From: Callorhinus ursinus
Taxonomy: Eukaryota; Chordata; Mammalia; Carnivora; Otariidae
Assembly: GCF_003265705.1 (NCBI RefSeq)
Contig: NW_020312785.1
Span: forward strand, 23,428,587-23,492,586
Direction: 5' to 3'
DNA length: 64,000 bases
The position numbers and the translations under genes are program-made. Below are positions 44,902 through 60,275 of the stretch, one piece after another. How positions within the stretch are numbered: the first letter of the stretch is position 1; each line of letters opens with the position of its first letter. The notes under the pieces are model-generated. The model was not told the origin of the DNA. It saw only the letters and a program-made list of their open reading frames with translations, and made no database searches.

Positions 44902-46774
44902 ACAACCGGAACAAAGGGAGCCATAAAACCAAACTGTTTCACTGCCGAGAAATGCCTGACACCCTATCATATAAACAGTGTGATACAATGTTTTTATCAT
45001 TATAGAAATTTGTGAATGGACAGGAAGAAATGGGGTGTTTTAAACTTTAATTTCTCGATTATAGTTTACACTGAGAAGCTTTCTCTGAGTAGGCTGAGCA
45101 GTTTTCAAATGTCACACTAGAAGCTAAACAATAGAACAATAACACCCCACTGAAAACCCTCACTCTCTCTGCAGTTATAAATCTTAATCTGATCAATAAT
45201 GCCTGAAATTGAACTGGAGACCTCAAAAGTAGCAGCCTCGCCTCCCTCACTTTTCCTATCTCCTCCCCTTCCTGGGTGTTGGATAACGTCACAAACTATT
45301 TCCATGTCATTTCATGGCGGGAGGAGGCTGACTTATTTTGCAAGCTCTTCGCATTAATTTAAAGTAAACAGTTCCCAGGTCAAGCAAGCCAGGGAATGTT
45401 CGCTGCTCCCTTGAAGACTCAAGCTGGCATTTAAGAAATCCTTAATACACACGAACTAGAATATTGATTATGTATCGTGGATCAACAAGCTGCCAAAAAT
45501 GTATTTTCCACATCACATTTGAATGTCTCCAAGAAATTTACTTTAGGATTAGAGACTTTGGGGGCTCCACACTGCACATGCTGGAGTATTCGGTACAATG
45601 GTCACTTCCTACCAAACCGTTTTATCGTTGAGCACACTAGAAGGAACAAAGACAAAAACCTCAGTGCTGTGTGTGCCCATCTGATACACTGGCCTTCACT
45701 GGCAGCACGGCAGGCCCTCCCTGTCTTAAGAATTCTATTGTGTTTTCTTTCAGTTAGGTCTTTTCAGAGTCGATGTAATTTAGCCACAATCAATAATTCT
45801 GAGTCATAGTAACAAGTCTTCATAAATAAATATATAAGAAGGTACATGTGAAAGTAAAGCTATTCAAGCAAGAATAGAGTGCCTGAACATTCATTTGCTA
45901 TCACAAGGACATAAGGAAAAAAAATATGAAAAGTCCTTATCAGTCCTCCTAGCTAACTGCTAACCCAGTTAGACACTGAAGAAGATACAAAAAGAGGCCA
46001 TCTAAATGAAATTTTTAAAGCTTGTACACCAAAAGAACAAATTAATTCTCAAAGCTCCCAATAATATATAATCACCTCTTTTTACCCAGCGATGTTGGTG
46101 CACAGTGTGGATGTATGTGGAAAGGGATCCTGAGTGTTCTAGCAGAGGGTGTATCTACAGATACACTTTGGGGGGGGGGGAGGTTAAAAAGGCTCACTAT
46201 TACCCAAAGTCTGGTTTGGGGGTTTCAAGGTCAAGGGGCTCTTTTATATCTATTTCTTTAAAATCTTTCAATTCATTTTTTTCTTATAATTACTGGCATT
46301 GTTTCTGGCATAGACGATTTAAGGCTTCAGGATGCATTTTTTTTTTTAATTGCATGGAAACAGAATTATGAAAAAGTGCCAACGAGGCAAGATGAGGAAA
46401 GCAGAATCAAATGCTCACCAATTACATTTGTAATTATGTTCTATGATTTCTGCTTAAACACAAGCTAGTTAAAATGACAATGATATTAGTTTCATAGGTT
46501 TCGCACAAAGAGCTCATAGGCATTTGCCAGCATGCTTATAGTACATTAGTGAAAGAAAAGACATTTCAGAAAGGAAGGGGGTTTCATGTCACACATTCAG
46601 ATTTCAAGACACTATAGAGCATTAAATTGTTATAACTAGACAGCTGCAGCACCTCACGGCACCAAGAAATACAAGACTCCTGGAGCATTCAAGAGACTCT
46701 ACATCTCTACGTTAATTAGTCGCTTTTCCTCTTCAAAGTCGACTTCAAAACACAGCTCCCAACACCCTGCCCCA

Positions 46775-46803
<29 letters not shown>
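46775..46803. repeat. Homopolymer of 29 C
   Basis: Twenty-nine consecutive C on the plus strand (G on the ROBO1 strand), followed by GGCCGCCCCCG. The true length is uncertain because such runs are hard to sequence. Confidence 0.9.
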
Positions 46804-46805
<2 letters not shown>

Positions 46806-47346
46806 CCGCCCCCGCTCCATGACCCAGAAGCCCCTTCCCTGCACTGGATTTTAAGTCAAAGGTTTTAGATGGTCACACATGTGTCTGACATCGTTCTACT
46901 CTGTAGATATAATGAGCACCAGCTCTCCTGGCCTCCACGCCCTTGTTTTCCATTTCACAGGCAGGGATACTGACATTTTGCTTCATCTCTAGATAGAACA
47001 CATTATCTGCAAAAAAACATTTTGAAGGATGATAATGCTACGGCAAATATGTGTATGTACATGAAGGCATGGGCTGCATGTCCACAGCAGGGAGGCACAT
47101 TAATTTATTTTTACCGTACGGGTGATGAATTTGTGTTGACTCTTTTTTGCCAAGACCCCTTGTGACTGACAGCACAAATATTTTAGATGGCTGTCCCAGG
47201 CTGTTTTATAAGCATATAGCTAGCACTACAAATTCTGATTTTGCATATAACAGATTAGAGAAAGGGCTTGGCTAAGACATGTAGGAAATGCTTGCTTAGA
47301 AAATATGTAGACTTGGGAAAAAAAAAAAAAGGAAATATGTAGACTT

Positions 47347-47556
47347 GGGGTGCCTGGGTGGCTCAGTCATTTAAGCATCTGACTCCTGATTTCAGCTCAG
47401 GTCACGATCTCAGGGTTGTGGGAGCAAGCCCCACATCTGGCTCCCTGCTCAGCATGGGGTCTGCTTGAGATTCTCTCTCCCTCCGCCCCTTTCCCTGCTA
47501 GAGCATGCTCACTTGCATGCTCTCTCTCTCTCTAAAATAAATAAATAAAATCTTTA
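47347..47556 (+). mobile_element. CAN-SINE, older subtype
   Basis: Head GGGGTGCCTGGGTGGCTCAG followed by TTTAAGCATCTGACTCCTGA and a CT-rich part. Flanks resemble a target-site duplication: AAATATGTAGACTT on the left, AAATACATAGACTT at 47559-47572. A third copy of this unit lies further left beyond an A run. Confidence 0.92.
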
Positions 47557-48536
47557 GAAAATACATAGACTTTTTTTTTTTTTTTAAGAATGGTGATGGT
47601 GCAGGAGGGGATGTGTTCATTGGTAATTCTCTTTAAATTTGTTTTCCAGCCAAGCAAAAGTGTTGTCTTATAATCCCTAGAAATAGGGTGAATGTATAAT
47701 TTGCCATCCAAACTAGGACAATTTTGAGAACAAAAGGGAGTACTCTAGGTAACTTGTTGGCAAAGACATAAGTTGGGACTCTCCCCTGAAAATCAAGACT
47801 TTTAGTCACTCTACCTGTAGTGCACATCAAGGCCCAGAATTGATTATTAGGTTTGTTGGGTAGGTAGAGGCAGGGAAGACTATCTATCTGACAGTGTTCA
47901 CAAATCTCAAAGAATAAAAAATACAAATCACCAATCTACAGACTTCAAGGATATGTGGCAAAAGTGTCTGTGAACCTCGGCATACTTGGTTCCTCCATAA
48001 AATTGTAAATAATAGCAGCCAAGTAAACTTTCTCTTCTAACCCTATAAACACACTTGTAAGGAAATCCCCATCACTAATTAACAGCATATACATATCCAA
48101 ATCTCCAACTTTAAATACAACAATAAAAAAATACTAAACTTCCTCTCTGCAAAGGCAAATTAGTTGGGCATTCCATATTCACTAAGAAATGACTATTTTA
48201 TAACTAATCAGAAATACTCATAAAATAATTATTTTATAAATAATCTCTTTAGCTTCACAAAGACTACAGCACTCCCTCTAAAGGCATATGAGTCAGTGCA
48301 AAGCTTGTATTTATAATTCCGGTGACAAGGAGATTAAAAAATTTCTTCAAGAACATAAAGCAGTGAGGTAATTCCCTAAGAGCATAAGAGAGGGTGTAAC
48401 GACCAAGTGTAGACCTGTTTTGGCGAAATATATTTTAAAGGAATTGAGCCTGAAAACAGATAAGCCCTGTTTGAAGTGTTGCTACACAAGAGAAGTCAAT
48501 ATGTAGAGATCACAATAAAAGCACTTTAGAGAATCT

Positions 48537-48630
48537 TTATATATTAAATAATTTAATATATGAGAAATAATTTAATATATTAAATTATTTAATATATAAT
48601 TTAATATATATATAATTTAATATATACATG
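48537..48630. repeat. AT-rich inverted and tandem repeat tract
   Basis: Interleaved AATTTAATATAT and ATATTAAATT units form several self-complementary stretches. Confidence 0.85.
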
Positions 48631-48678
48631 AATATTTAGGAGTCACAGATTAAAATCAGGAGTTATTGAAACATATTA

Positions 48679-48924
<246 letters not shown>

Positions 48925-49601
48925 TTAATGTGGGTTTAAACCTCAATGAGATCATGAAGGCATACTTGTATCATATAAAATGGCTATCATTATTTTGTTA
49001 ATTTTTAGGCGATCATTTCTGTCTTTCATTCGGAGACATCCACCTTTGTTAATTAAAATAGTCCATGAGATTTTCAGTAAAATTACATTCACTCTATTTT
49101 AATGTAAAACAAATATGACACGATAATTTCATGGAATATATTTAAAAACAAAGACAATGGCATACAACCTCTATTTTTTACTCCACAAAACTCTTACTGC
49201 TTAGATTGAGTTTCACAGGACAGTGCTAACTGAGATAAATATAAAGCTACAATTGTAAAAAATGAAATATTTTAACAGGAGTATATAAATAAGGGGTACC
49301 AAATAAGTTGTATAGAAAAGACAGGAACTTCCTCAGACTTGTACAGAAACCCTCAATTACATGTTTCAAAATGATAATAAATAAAACATTATTTCCTCTA
49401 TTTAAGGTACATATTGAAAAAAAAATGTGTGTTTTCCTCCTCCCCAAATCCCCCAACTATATGACTATATTCTAGGATTCTAAAATGCATTATTTGAGCC
49501 TATGTTCACAGGGTTTATACAGTTTAGTACAATGTAAAACCAAAGAAAAATTAAGATAATGTTACCACTGAAATAACTATGTATAATCTTTCTTTCTTTC
49601 T

Positions 49602-49701
49602 TTCTTTTTTTAAGTAATCTCTACACTCAAGATGCTGCTTGAACTCATGACCCCGAGATCAAGAGTCAGATGCTGTACCAACTAAGCCAGCTAGGTGCCC
49701 C
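49602..49701 (-). mobile_element. Short tRNA-type carnivore SINE without CT region
   Basis: Read on the minus strand it starts GGGGCACCTAGCTGGCTTAG, carries a tRNA-like body, and ends AGAGATTACTTAAAAAA. It lacks the CT-rich domain. It is the same short type as the element at 53.5 kb. Confidence 0.85.
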
Positions 49702-50468
49702 AAAGTTTGCTTGTTTGTTTTTTAAGTAATTTCTCTTTCTTCTAATATAACAGCCATGACCAGCAATAGATATAAGAACATTAAACATGGACAAGAACTA
49801 TCTAGTGTTAAGAACAGTCGAAAAGGTGTATGTTTTCTGTTCTTCTGATTCAATAATTTAAAACTGATGGAATTTCTGGCAATGAAAATCTACTTATTTT
49901 ATGTTTAAACCTACTAAGAGATTCCTTTTTTCAAACCCACCATTTCATCAAGTCATACAGAGCAGTCAGCAACGTCTGCAGAAAACTGCAAACCCTTGTT
50001 CTATGATCAAAGCAACATCCTACTTTGTTGGCACTGAGTGATGTCAACACTGAGGATGCCCAGTGGGCACAATTCCCATCAGTGCTCGCGGTTTTAATGT
50101 TCTTCCCCCACAACATCTGGTGAAACAAGAAGGTGTTTGTCCATTTCATTAGGAATGGTGCTTTCTTACAATCATCTAATTTTATTTGACTCCGAAAATG
50201 TTTTGCTAATCAACCTGCTTTAAAATAGAACCATTTGTTCTAGTCCAAAATTCCTTTTTTTTCAGGAAAAAAGTAACTGGTATAGCTCATTATATATGAA
50301 GAACATTTCTCAAACAGAAAAAAATTCTACAGATTTTTTTTCTTTCTTATTAAATGATATGGTGCCCCAAAAAGACATTCGTAGGAAAAATAAGCAGCGT
50401 TCAATGGCTAAGGAAACCACCTTGGGAAAATAGCACCCCTTTCTATGTAAAATGGTAGCTACATTGCT

Positions 50469-50470
<2 letters not shown>

Positions 50471-50530
<60 letters not shown>
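50471..50530. repeat. (GT)30 microsatellite, uninterrupted
   Basis: Sixty bases of perfect GT repeat, likely length-variable between individuals. Confidence 0.97.
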
Positions 50531-50533
<3 letters not shown>

Positions 50534-52811
50534 GTTTGCTTTTTTTTCTTGAACAGAGTTCCAGATTTTATTCTATGGAGGGTCAAGCCTGAAAAACCTA
50601 TTTTTATAAACTGTCTCGGTCACCTGCCTTCAACGGTTTGTTGACTGAAAGTTTTATTTCATGTTCCAGGCTCTTTTATCTATGGTTTTCCTAAAAGCAC
50701 TTCATCCTCTGAGAGTTCACCAAGCAGACCTATTCTTTTTTTTTTTTTTTTTTCCCCTTGATACACTCTTTGTATCTCCTAAGTTTATGGATTTCATGGC
50801 TATTTGTGCAAGGTTAAGTTGGGTAGCTTCAGATTTTATGGAGACAGCCAAGAGAGGTTCCATGCAAGCGACCAGATGGGCTTAGCAGAATAAAGTGTGG
50901 TGTGACTAATGAATTAAAACGGCCACTCTATACCTCAGTCTTTGTCTCCCTGCAGCTGAGGCTATATCAAGATATGGAAAACGGGAACACATTTATAATT
51001 TCAAGGAAACCAATTTGACCCTTAAATCCCCTGATTTAAATCTCAAATAAATAAAATTACACACAGTCCTTTTCCAAAGCATCTTTGAAAAAGGACTGAA
51101 ACCATACCTTAAAAAAAAAGGTAAATGACATCAACAGTGCGTAGGTCATCACAGTGCCACTTATAATATCAATTTTAATAAGTTAATACTGATGTTTCAT
51201 AAAACTGGGCAACTCTGAGTTATTTAGACTATTTTCCCCTATGTCTAACCTAACGTTGTAACAGATGCATCAAGCAATTCTTTTAAATAGTTTCCTATTT
51301 TGTAATTTTGTAATAAATGAACCTGAAATAAACCATGAAACTATTTTTGCTTAAAAGTTGCATATGTAATCACTGTTTTAAAAGATAATCCCCAAATCAA
51401 ATTCTGGACCATGGCTGTGGCAGATAGCACAAGCTCTCCTCTAAAGGTTTGAATGTTACCTTCATACGATAGAGTTTTCAGGAGGTAACTCTCTAGCCAG
51501 TGACTTCATTTGGCAGTGTTCCCATTCCCCGATTTGAGGTCTGCACAGGAGTGATGAGCACCATTTCTAGTCCTGCACCATTAAATCCTGCCCCACCCTG
51601 TGGGTTTCTTTTCTCTCTGCTGGCCTTGGGTCAGCCTTGGAAGCTCCACGTTACAAAAAGGTAAACCTTATCAGCCCGTGACCCTCCCTGTCTACATGGT
51701 ACAGAGTCCCACCCCACAATTACGACACTTCAGGTGAACTTTATAGTGCTACACCACGGAGGTTCAGCAAAGACATCCGTTAGAGCAGAAAGCACTGTCT
51801 TGACAATGGAACAATGATAGGAGTTTCCAAACTGAATGTAGAGTTTACATAGCAATGGAGTTTATTCAAAGCCAAATGTTTCTTAATTTTGTTTTGAAAT
51901 AATTTCTAGAATGTCCTCAATTATCATCCAAATGCAAAAATACTATGTACTTGTCTGTGAAGTATAAAAATGCATATATCTGATCCTTTTCCTAACAAAA
52001 TCTTACTAATGCTTAACTTCTGATCTGAAAGGAATAAGCCAAAGTTGACTCTACATTCAGCATTTTTCATAATTTAAATGTAGCTTCTTAATAGTGACAC
52101 TTTTCTTTCCCCTTTCCATTGATAATTGTTTTTATTGTTGTTTCTTTAGATTTTTACTAGTAACCACTTACTAACTTGTATTTCATATTCATGCCACATT
52201 CCCTAGAGGAAACTGTAGTAACAAGGCTTCTCTGTCAGTTTTTTTTCTTAATATTTTTCCTTTTTTAATTCCTCTAACCACCTCTGAAGCACACATCATA
52301 TTTACCTTTCCAAGTAATTAGCATAGAACCGTATCCCGATTCTCTTTGACATTGGGATCCATCTTTTCTTATAAAAAGCAATTACAGTTTTAAATAGACA
52401 CCAAAATAGTAAATATAAATTGTATATTGCTTAAACTTCTAATACCTAGTTTAAGTTTTTCATGGAAGTTTTTTTTTTAAATCCAAATAACTGTAAATTC
52501 CATGAAGATTCAGACTGTGTCTTTCTTGTTCATTGAGGTATCCTTGATGTTCAATTAAGAGTATTTGTTGAATAGGAAAAAAAAAAAGAAAGAAAGAAAA
52601 TTCAACAGGATGGAATTAGGATGACAATGAATGCTGACAACCTTTGCTTGAAATACAATTTAAAATGTGTGCTTGGCTACGTTTCAGTCTAGTTGTGATA
52701 TGTATTATGTATTTATATAATCATATTATATATTTATATAATTATGTATTTATATTTATATATTTTATACAACATATAATGCATATATTTTAAATAAAGC
52801 TAACATTATCA

Positions 52812-53099
<288 letters not shown>

Positions 53100-53503
53100 T
53101 TATTTAAGCGAATGCATAGATCAACATAGTATTTCGGTTTTAGACTGAGACCAAGTTCAGACTTATCATGGACCTGATACAGAATGCTGCAAACGTCATT
53201 TTCCCCTAGGATCTAGTTCTGAGCGGACTTTCCCAGTCAAACCTCAGGTTAGCAGTATCTTTAAGACCTCTTTTAATTTTCTCATATACTTCTCAAGGAT
53301 TCTATTAGGAAAGTCTACAGACTTTTGTTCAAAGACACAGGCTATCAGCCCAAATTATCAGTTTTTTATTTTTAAACACCTAAGAAATTATTTGCCAGAA
53401 AAAAAAGGAGCTTTGCAAAAAACTGTGTATATCCAGATAAAGAACAATAACTAAATCTAAAGTACCTTTGCAAAAATATGGTTATTAAAAATAAAACTGG
53501 ACA

Positions 53504-53603
53504 GGGGACCTGGCTGGCTCAGTTGGTAGAACACGCAACTCTTGATCTTGGGGTCCTGAGTTCGAGCCCTATGTTGTGTGTAGAGTTTACTTAAAAATAA
53601 ATA
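53504..53603 (+). mobile_element. Short tRNA-type carnivore SINE without CT region
   Basis: Starts GGGGACCTGGCTGGCTCAGT, contains the B-box-like GAGTTCGAGCCC, and ends TTTACTTAAAAATAAATAAA. Target-site duplications AATAAAACTGGACA flank it on both sides, near 53490-53503 and 53604-53617. Confidence 0.9.
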
Positions 53604-56016
53604 AATAAAACTGGACATAAGGAGTTGGGATCTTCCTAGGAGTCTCCTCAGCCTGTGGCATGTTGCACTACTATCAATGAGAGAAAATTAGCACTCTGAT
53701 CTTATATTTAAGTGGGAATATTAATTTGTCTTTGATAACACAGATGAGATCATAAAGAATAACAATACATATTTGACTTGAAAGAAAAGTATTCTTCTAA
53801 TAAGAAAATTATTGTAGAGCTCATTAACTTTGATAAGGATATTTATGACAGGAAATTATTTTCAGGAAATTAAGGCTTCTGAACTACACTGCAATCCTTA
53901 ATTTAAATTTCACTAAAGGGTTATTTAACCATAGAGTGATTTGCAATGTTTAAGAAGTTGGATATGGTGCATGACAGTATTTGGACTCAGTTAATATAAG
54001 AAAATGATCCATGGAGTAGTAAGACATGCTCTATATTCTTTATGATGTCCTCAAGCAAAATGTAGGATTAGTTTCAAGTAGCCTATTGTCTAAACTGTAA
54101 TAGGAAATGGGACTTAAAATAAATCTAGGAGTATCAGTGTCCCCTATCACGTGAGCAATAACCTTTCATTTTTTTCTTTACAAGTTAATATTATTTTAAT
54201 ATAGTTTCAATGCATAACACCAGTAAATGGTCAGACTCTATACCAGGCCCTGACCAGTTGGAAATAAAGAGTCCTTTGTGATTTCTTTTCCCCCCAATTA
54301 CATTATGCAGCTGAACCAAAGCCACAAACTGATCTTGTACCAGTCAATCAGGTTCGGAAAGGCATTTTATTATTTTAAATTGACCATGAAGTTAAGTGAA
54401 ATCCACCCTTTTGCATTTCTTCTGGAGAGAAATGAGTTTTGACTCTTAGGGGAAAATGCCTACATTATACAATTTTGCTTGAGAGCTGAGACATCACCTC
54501 ATTTTAAATCCCTAAAAATCTCTATAACCGTTCATTTTTCTGGACTGAACCATAGCATCCTGTTACTCCCTCGTCTTGAGATAACCTTGAAATTCACAAG
54601 AAAACACTTAAATTGTAGAGACTCTTACCTTTTAATGACTCAATGACACTAGAAGATCTAATTTGAAATATCTTAGAACATTCACAGGGCATTCATGGCA
54701 CAATTTTAAATACTTTAAATGTCACCCTTTTAAAATTCTGGCAGATTTCATAAAGAGGTTTTCAGTTTGTTTTTAAAAATCATTTTAAGAAAATTTTAGG
54801 CCTAAAACGAAGCTCAGTATATCTGGTTATTGTCCAAATCAATTTGCTACTCAAAAGAACATTGATGGTCTTTATTGGCAAGCCTTACCAAGAATGCACA
54901 TCAGAATCACCTTGGAAAGATCTATCCCAGTACATATGCAACTCCCCCCACATCAGACCTACTGAGACAGAATCTCTGAGAATGGTGGTCAGGTACATAT
55001 GTTTGGAAAATGAGTCCACAAGTTATTCTGATGTTAGCATCTAACTACCTGTAGAAGATAAATGTGGGTCACCTTTTGAATATCAGTTTCATATCAATAG
55101 AGACAGTATAAAGTATTCACATATAGGAGATAAACTACTAAGTATCACAATTTAGCTAGTAACTAAAAAATACTCAGGTATCATGGAAATATAAAGCAGT
55201 ATCTAGAGAAAAAATGTTTCACAGTTAAAATTCTTCTAGTAGGCAATGTGTTTACATACATGTTGAAAAAAGGACATGTAAAATCTATTTTCTATTGAGA
55301 TTTCCCTGATTTAATCTATCAATTATTCATTTATCATAGATCATTAAGACTTTCCTATAATACAGAGTCATTGACAGGATACCTCTCATGAGCCTAATTT
55401 TGTTTTTAACTGTATCTTGTCATGCTTGAAACTATTTGCTCAAAACAAGTCTATGTAAGACTCTAAATTTAATCACTAGAGCTGCTGACTTCACAGGTCA
55501 AAATAATTATCAGAATTATCAGATTGAGTCACTTGCCATCTTATTATTTTTAAAATTCATTTAAACATACATAAATTTATAACTGAATCTCTTCTGAGAT
55601 ATGAAATTTTGTTTAGAGACTAAAACAAGGTTTACAGGGAAAAAAAATTTGTGCACCTTAAAATAAGTTTTCCAACTTAGCTTCAAAGTTCTAAAACTTC
55701 AAACATGTCAAAAAAAAAAAAGAAGAAGAAGAAAGCAAACCCTATTTGATAGTATTTGACTCTTAGCCCATCCCATGGGGCAATCCAATCCTGCAAAATA
55801 TATTCAAGCTAGCTTTTTAAGGTAAAAAAACCCACAATTTTTTATTAGCATTCATACTTGTTGTTTGTGTAAAATTATATGGACCTATAGATTTTGTGAC
55901 CATATAGATTGCTTCTTTTAAGTTAATTGTTTTTTCAAATGGCTTAAGATTTATTCCACAATTATCTAATAAACAGGGAAGTCTTTTAAAAATAATTTTA
56001 CATGTTGCTTTACGCA

Positions 56017-56030
56017 CCAGCAGATGGCGC
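56017..56030 (+). promoter_or_regulatory. CTCF-like motif
   Basis: CCAGCAGATGGCGC fits the core CTCF consensus CCASYAGRKGGCRS at all 14 positions. It lies in the w4-w5 intron, about 90 bp from w4. Binding is not shown by sequence. Confidence 0.5.
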
Positions 56031-56108
56031 CAAATACCCACAATTTCGACAAGCTTTTTCTTTTGCTTTGCTTTGTAGGGGGAGAAGGATGTCCCTCAGT
56101 AATTACTA

Positions 56109-58332
<2,224 letters not shown>

Positions 58333-58828
58333 TCATTCCAACTGGGAAGCCAACCTGTGATACAGGATAAAATGGGAACAACTTAACCTTTTTATTGGCA
58401 TAGGGAAGATGGGGACATAGAGAGAGAGAGAGGGAACAAGCAGAGGGCATGCAGAAAGCAAGAAAGAGCAGGAAGCAAAGGTAACAATGGCAAAAAGCAG
58501 CATCTGAGGGTGCCTCCTACCATGAAATGATCACTTTCTCACCAAGGATGAGGAGCTGAGTGCAATCCCCTGAGTTTGTTATAAAATTCGACAGTGATCC
58601 TGACCACGCAAGAAAGAAAAGAGCCAGAAGTTGCAATAGAGTGGATGAGTAATGAAAAGAATGGAAACATATAAAAGTGAAAAGCAAGCACAAAAAGAAA
58701 TTAGACACCTTACATCTTATAAGATGAACTTGGATATCTTCCCAAATAAGGTATATGGTAAGTTAGTAGTAGCTATGATGAGGGATACAGAAGCCACCAG
58801 TAGAATGGAATGGGATGGAGTAAAATGA

Positions 58829-58870
58829 AAGAATAGAACAGAACAGAATAGAACAGAACAGAACAGAATA
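58829..58870. repeat. GAACA/GAATA pentanucleotide repeat
   Basis: About eight units of GAACA alternating with GAATA. Confidence 0.9.
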
Positions 58871-59180
58871 ACAAAATAAATCTGATGAGAAGAGAGTACC
58901 TAACCATCTATTTAATGGTTTGCTTTTTTAGTTCAGTTATTGTATCACTGTAAAGAAGGTTAAATAAAAAGGTCTTAATCTCAAGAACACCGAAATTTAA
59001 GAAAGGAGACCAATAACAAGGTAAGAATTAAACTATTACTAGTGTTCATATGTTGCACTTTTTTCCCCCAATAAGGAGGGGATTTGTTAAAATTCTAAAG
59101 TCTGTACTCAGTAAAAATTGCCCATTTCTAAGGAGGTTTTCTAAATACAGATATCTTGCTTTGCTTACAATAATAAAAGG

Positions 59181-59358
59181 CGGGCGGTGCTTGGGTGGCT
59201 CAGTTGGTTAAGTATCCAACTCTTGATTTCAGTTCAGATCATGATCTCAGGGTCATGGTACTGAGCCCTGCATCGGGCTCTGCGCTCAGCACAGAGGCTG
59301 CTAGTCCCTCCCTGTGCTCCTCTCTCTCTCAAATAGATAAAATCTTAAAAGATAAATA
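59181..59358 (+). mobile_element. CAN-SINE, diverged
   Basis: The head is changed (GGGCGGTGCTTGGGTGGCTC) but the body, CT part and AAATAGATAAAATCTTAAAA tail are clear. The flanking repeat AATAATAAAAGG occurs on both sides. Confidence 0.88.
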
Positions 59359-59984
59359 AATAATAAAAGGGAACACAGGGTGAAGTAGGGAAGAAAATAA
59401 AGAGATTTTTGTGGCCAGAATTCTTTCTCAGAGTAGTATATGTTGGCATATATACGCTAGAGTATTTACCATCCCATAAACAGCAGAAATGAGAATTTTA
59501 GTTTTCTGAATGACTATCTTTAAAGATATTCTAAACAAGCAAAAAATATTTTTATTAAAATGAGGTTGTCCAATATTATGCCATATGTTAACTAACTAGA
59601 ATTTAAATTAAAAACTTGGAACAAACAAACAAAATGAGGTTATTCAGGTTTGAGGGACTCCACAGAAGTCAGGCAAATAGAAGACAGATCAAGAATGCTA
59701 TTTAACACTCTTAAATATAATACCCTTGACTGTACATATATACTGCACCCATCAATTAAGCTTATAAATAAGCAAAATGCCAAAAACAACAGATAATTTT
59801 GGCTTCTCATACTTTAGCATCCCTCACAAATATCCTTGGCTAACACTGGCCCTCAGGCAACCTATTATCACAGCCTAGAGACACAAAGCACTTGCCCCTC
59901 ACGCTCCCAACTCCAATGTTCTTCCTTCCCTACTGGTTTCTATTGCTCGGATGATTCCAGCTACCATCTATCTCTGGAGTAAGC

Positions 59985-60165
59985 ATGAAGTCCTTGCGAT
60001 AAGACAGACTTGGGTTTGCACCCCAACTCAGCAACTCATCGGCCGTGAAACATAGGGAAGATTTTCTAACCTCACTATTTTTCTGTTTTCTCACCTGGCA
60101 AATGGCAATATCAATGGCAGATATTTCTGAGGGTTGCTGTGAGAACTGCATTTTGTAAGTCATAT
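59985..60165 (+). mobile_element. MIR SINE
   Basis: Forward MIR: ACAGACTTGGGTTTGCACCC, then CTCAGCAACTCATCGGCCGT, a TTTTCTCACCTGGCAAATGG core and GAGGGTTGCTGTGAGAA. Confidence 0.7.
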
Positions 60166-60179
60166 GAAGCCCTGTCTTG

Positions 60180-60275
60180 AAAGCAGGGACTGGGTTGATC
60201 TTTGTGAACCCAGAACACCTAGCCCTGCGCCATACATTTAGAATGTGCTTAATAAACGTTGGTTGAGTGAAAGGG
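60180..60275 (+). mobile_element. L2 LINE 3' end, old
   Basis: AAAGCAGGGACTGGGTTGAT followed by TGTGCTTAATAAACGTTGGT and GAGTGAA fits the L2 terminus. Confidence 0.5.

Noticed and set aside
44772..45005. Lys/Glu/Gly-rich frame and its Pro/Ser-rich mirror frame
   Set aside because: Both come from the GGAA purine tract.
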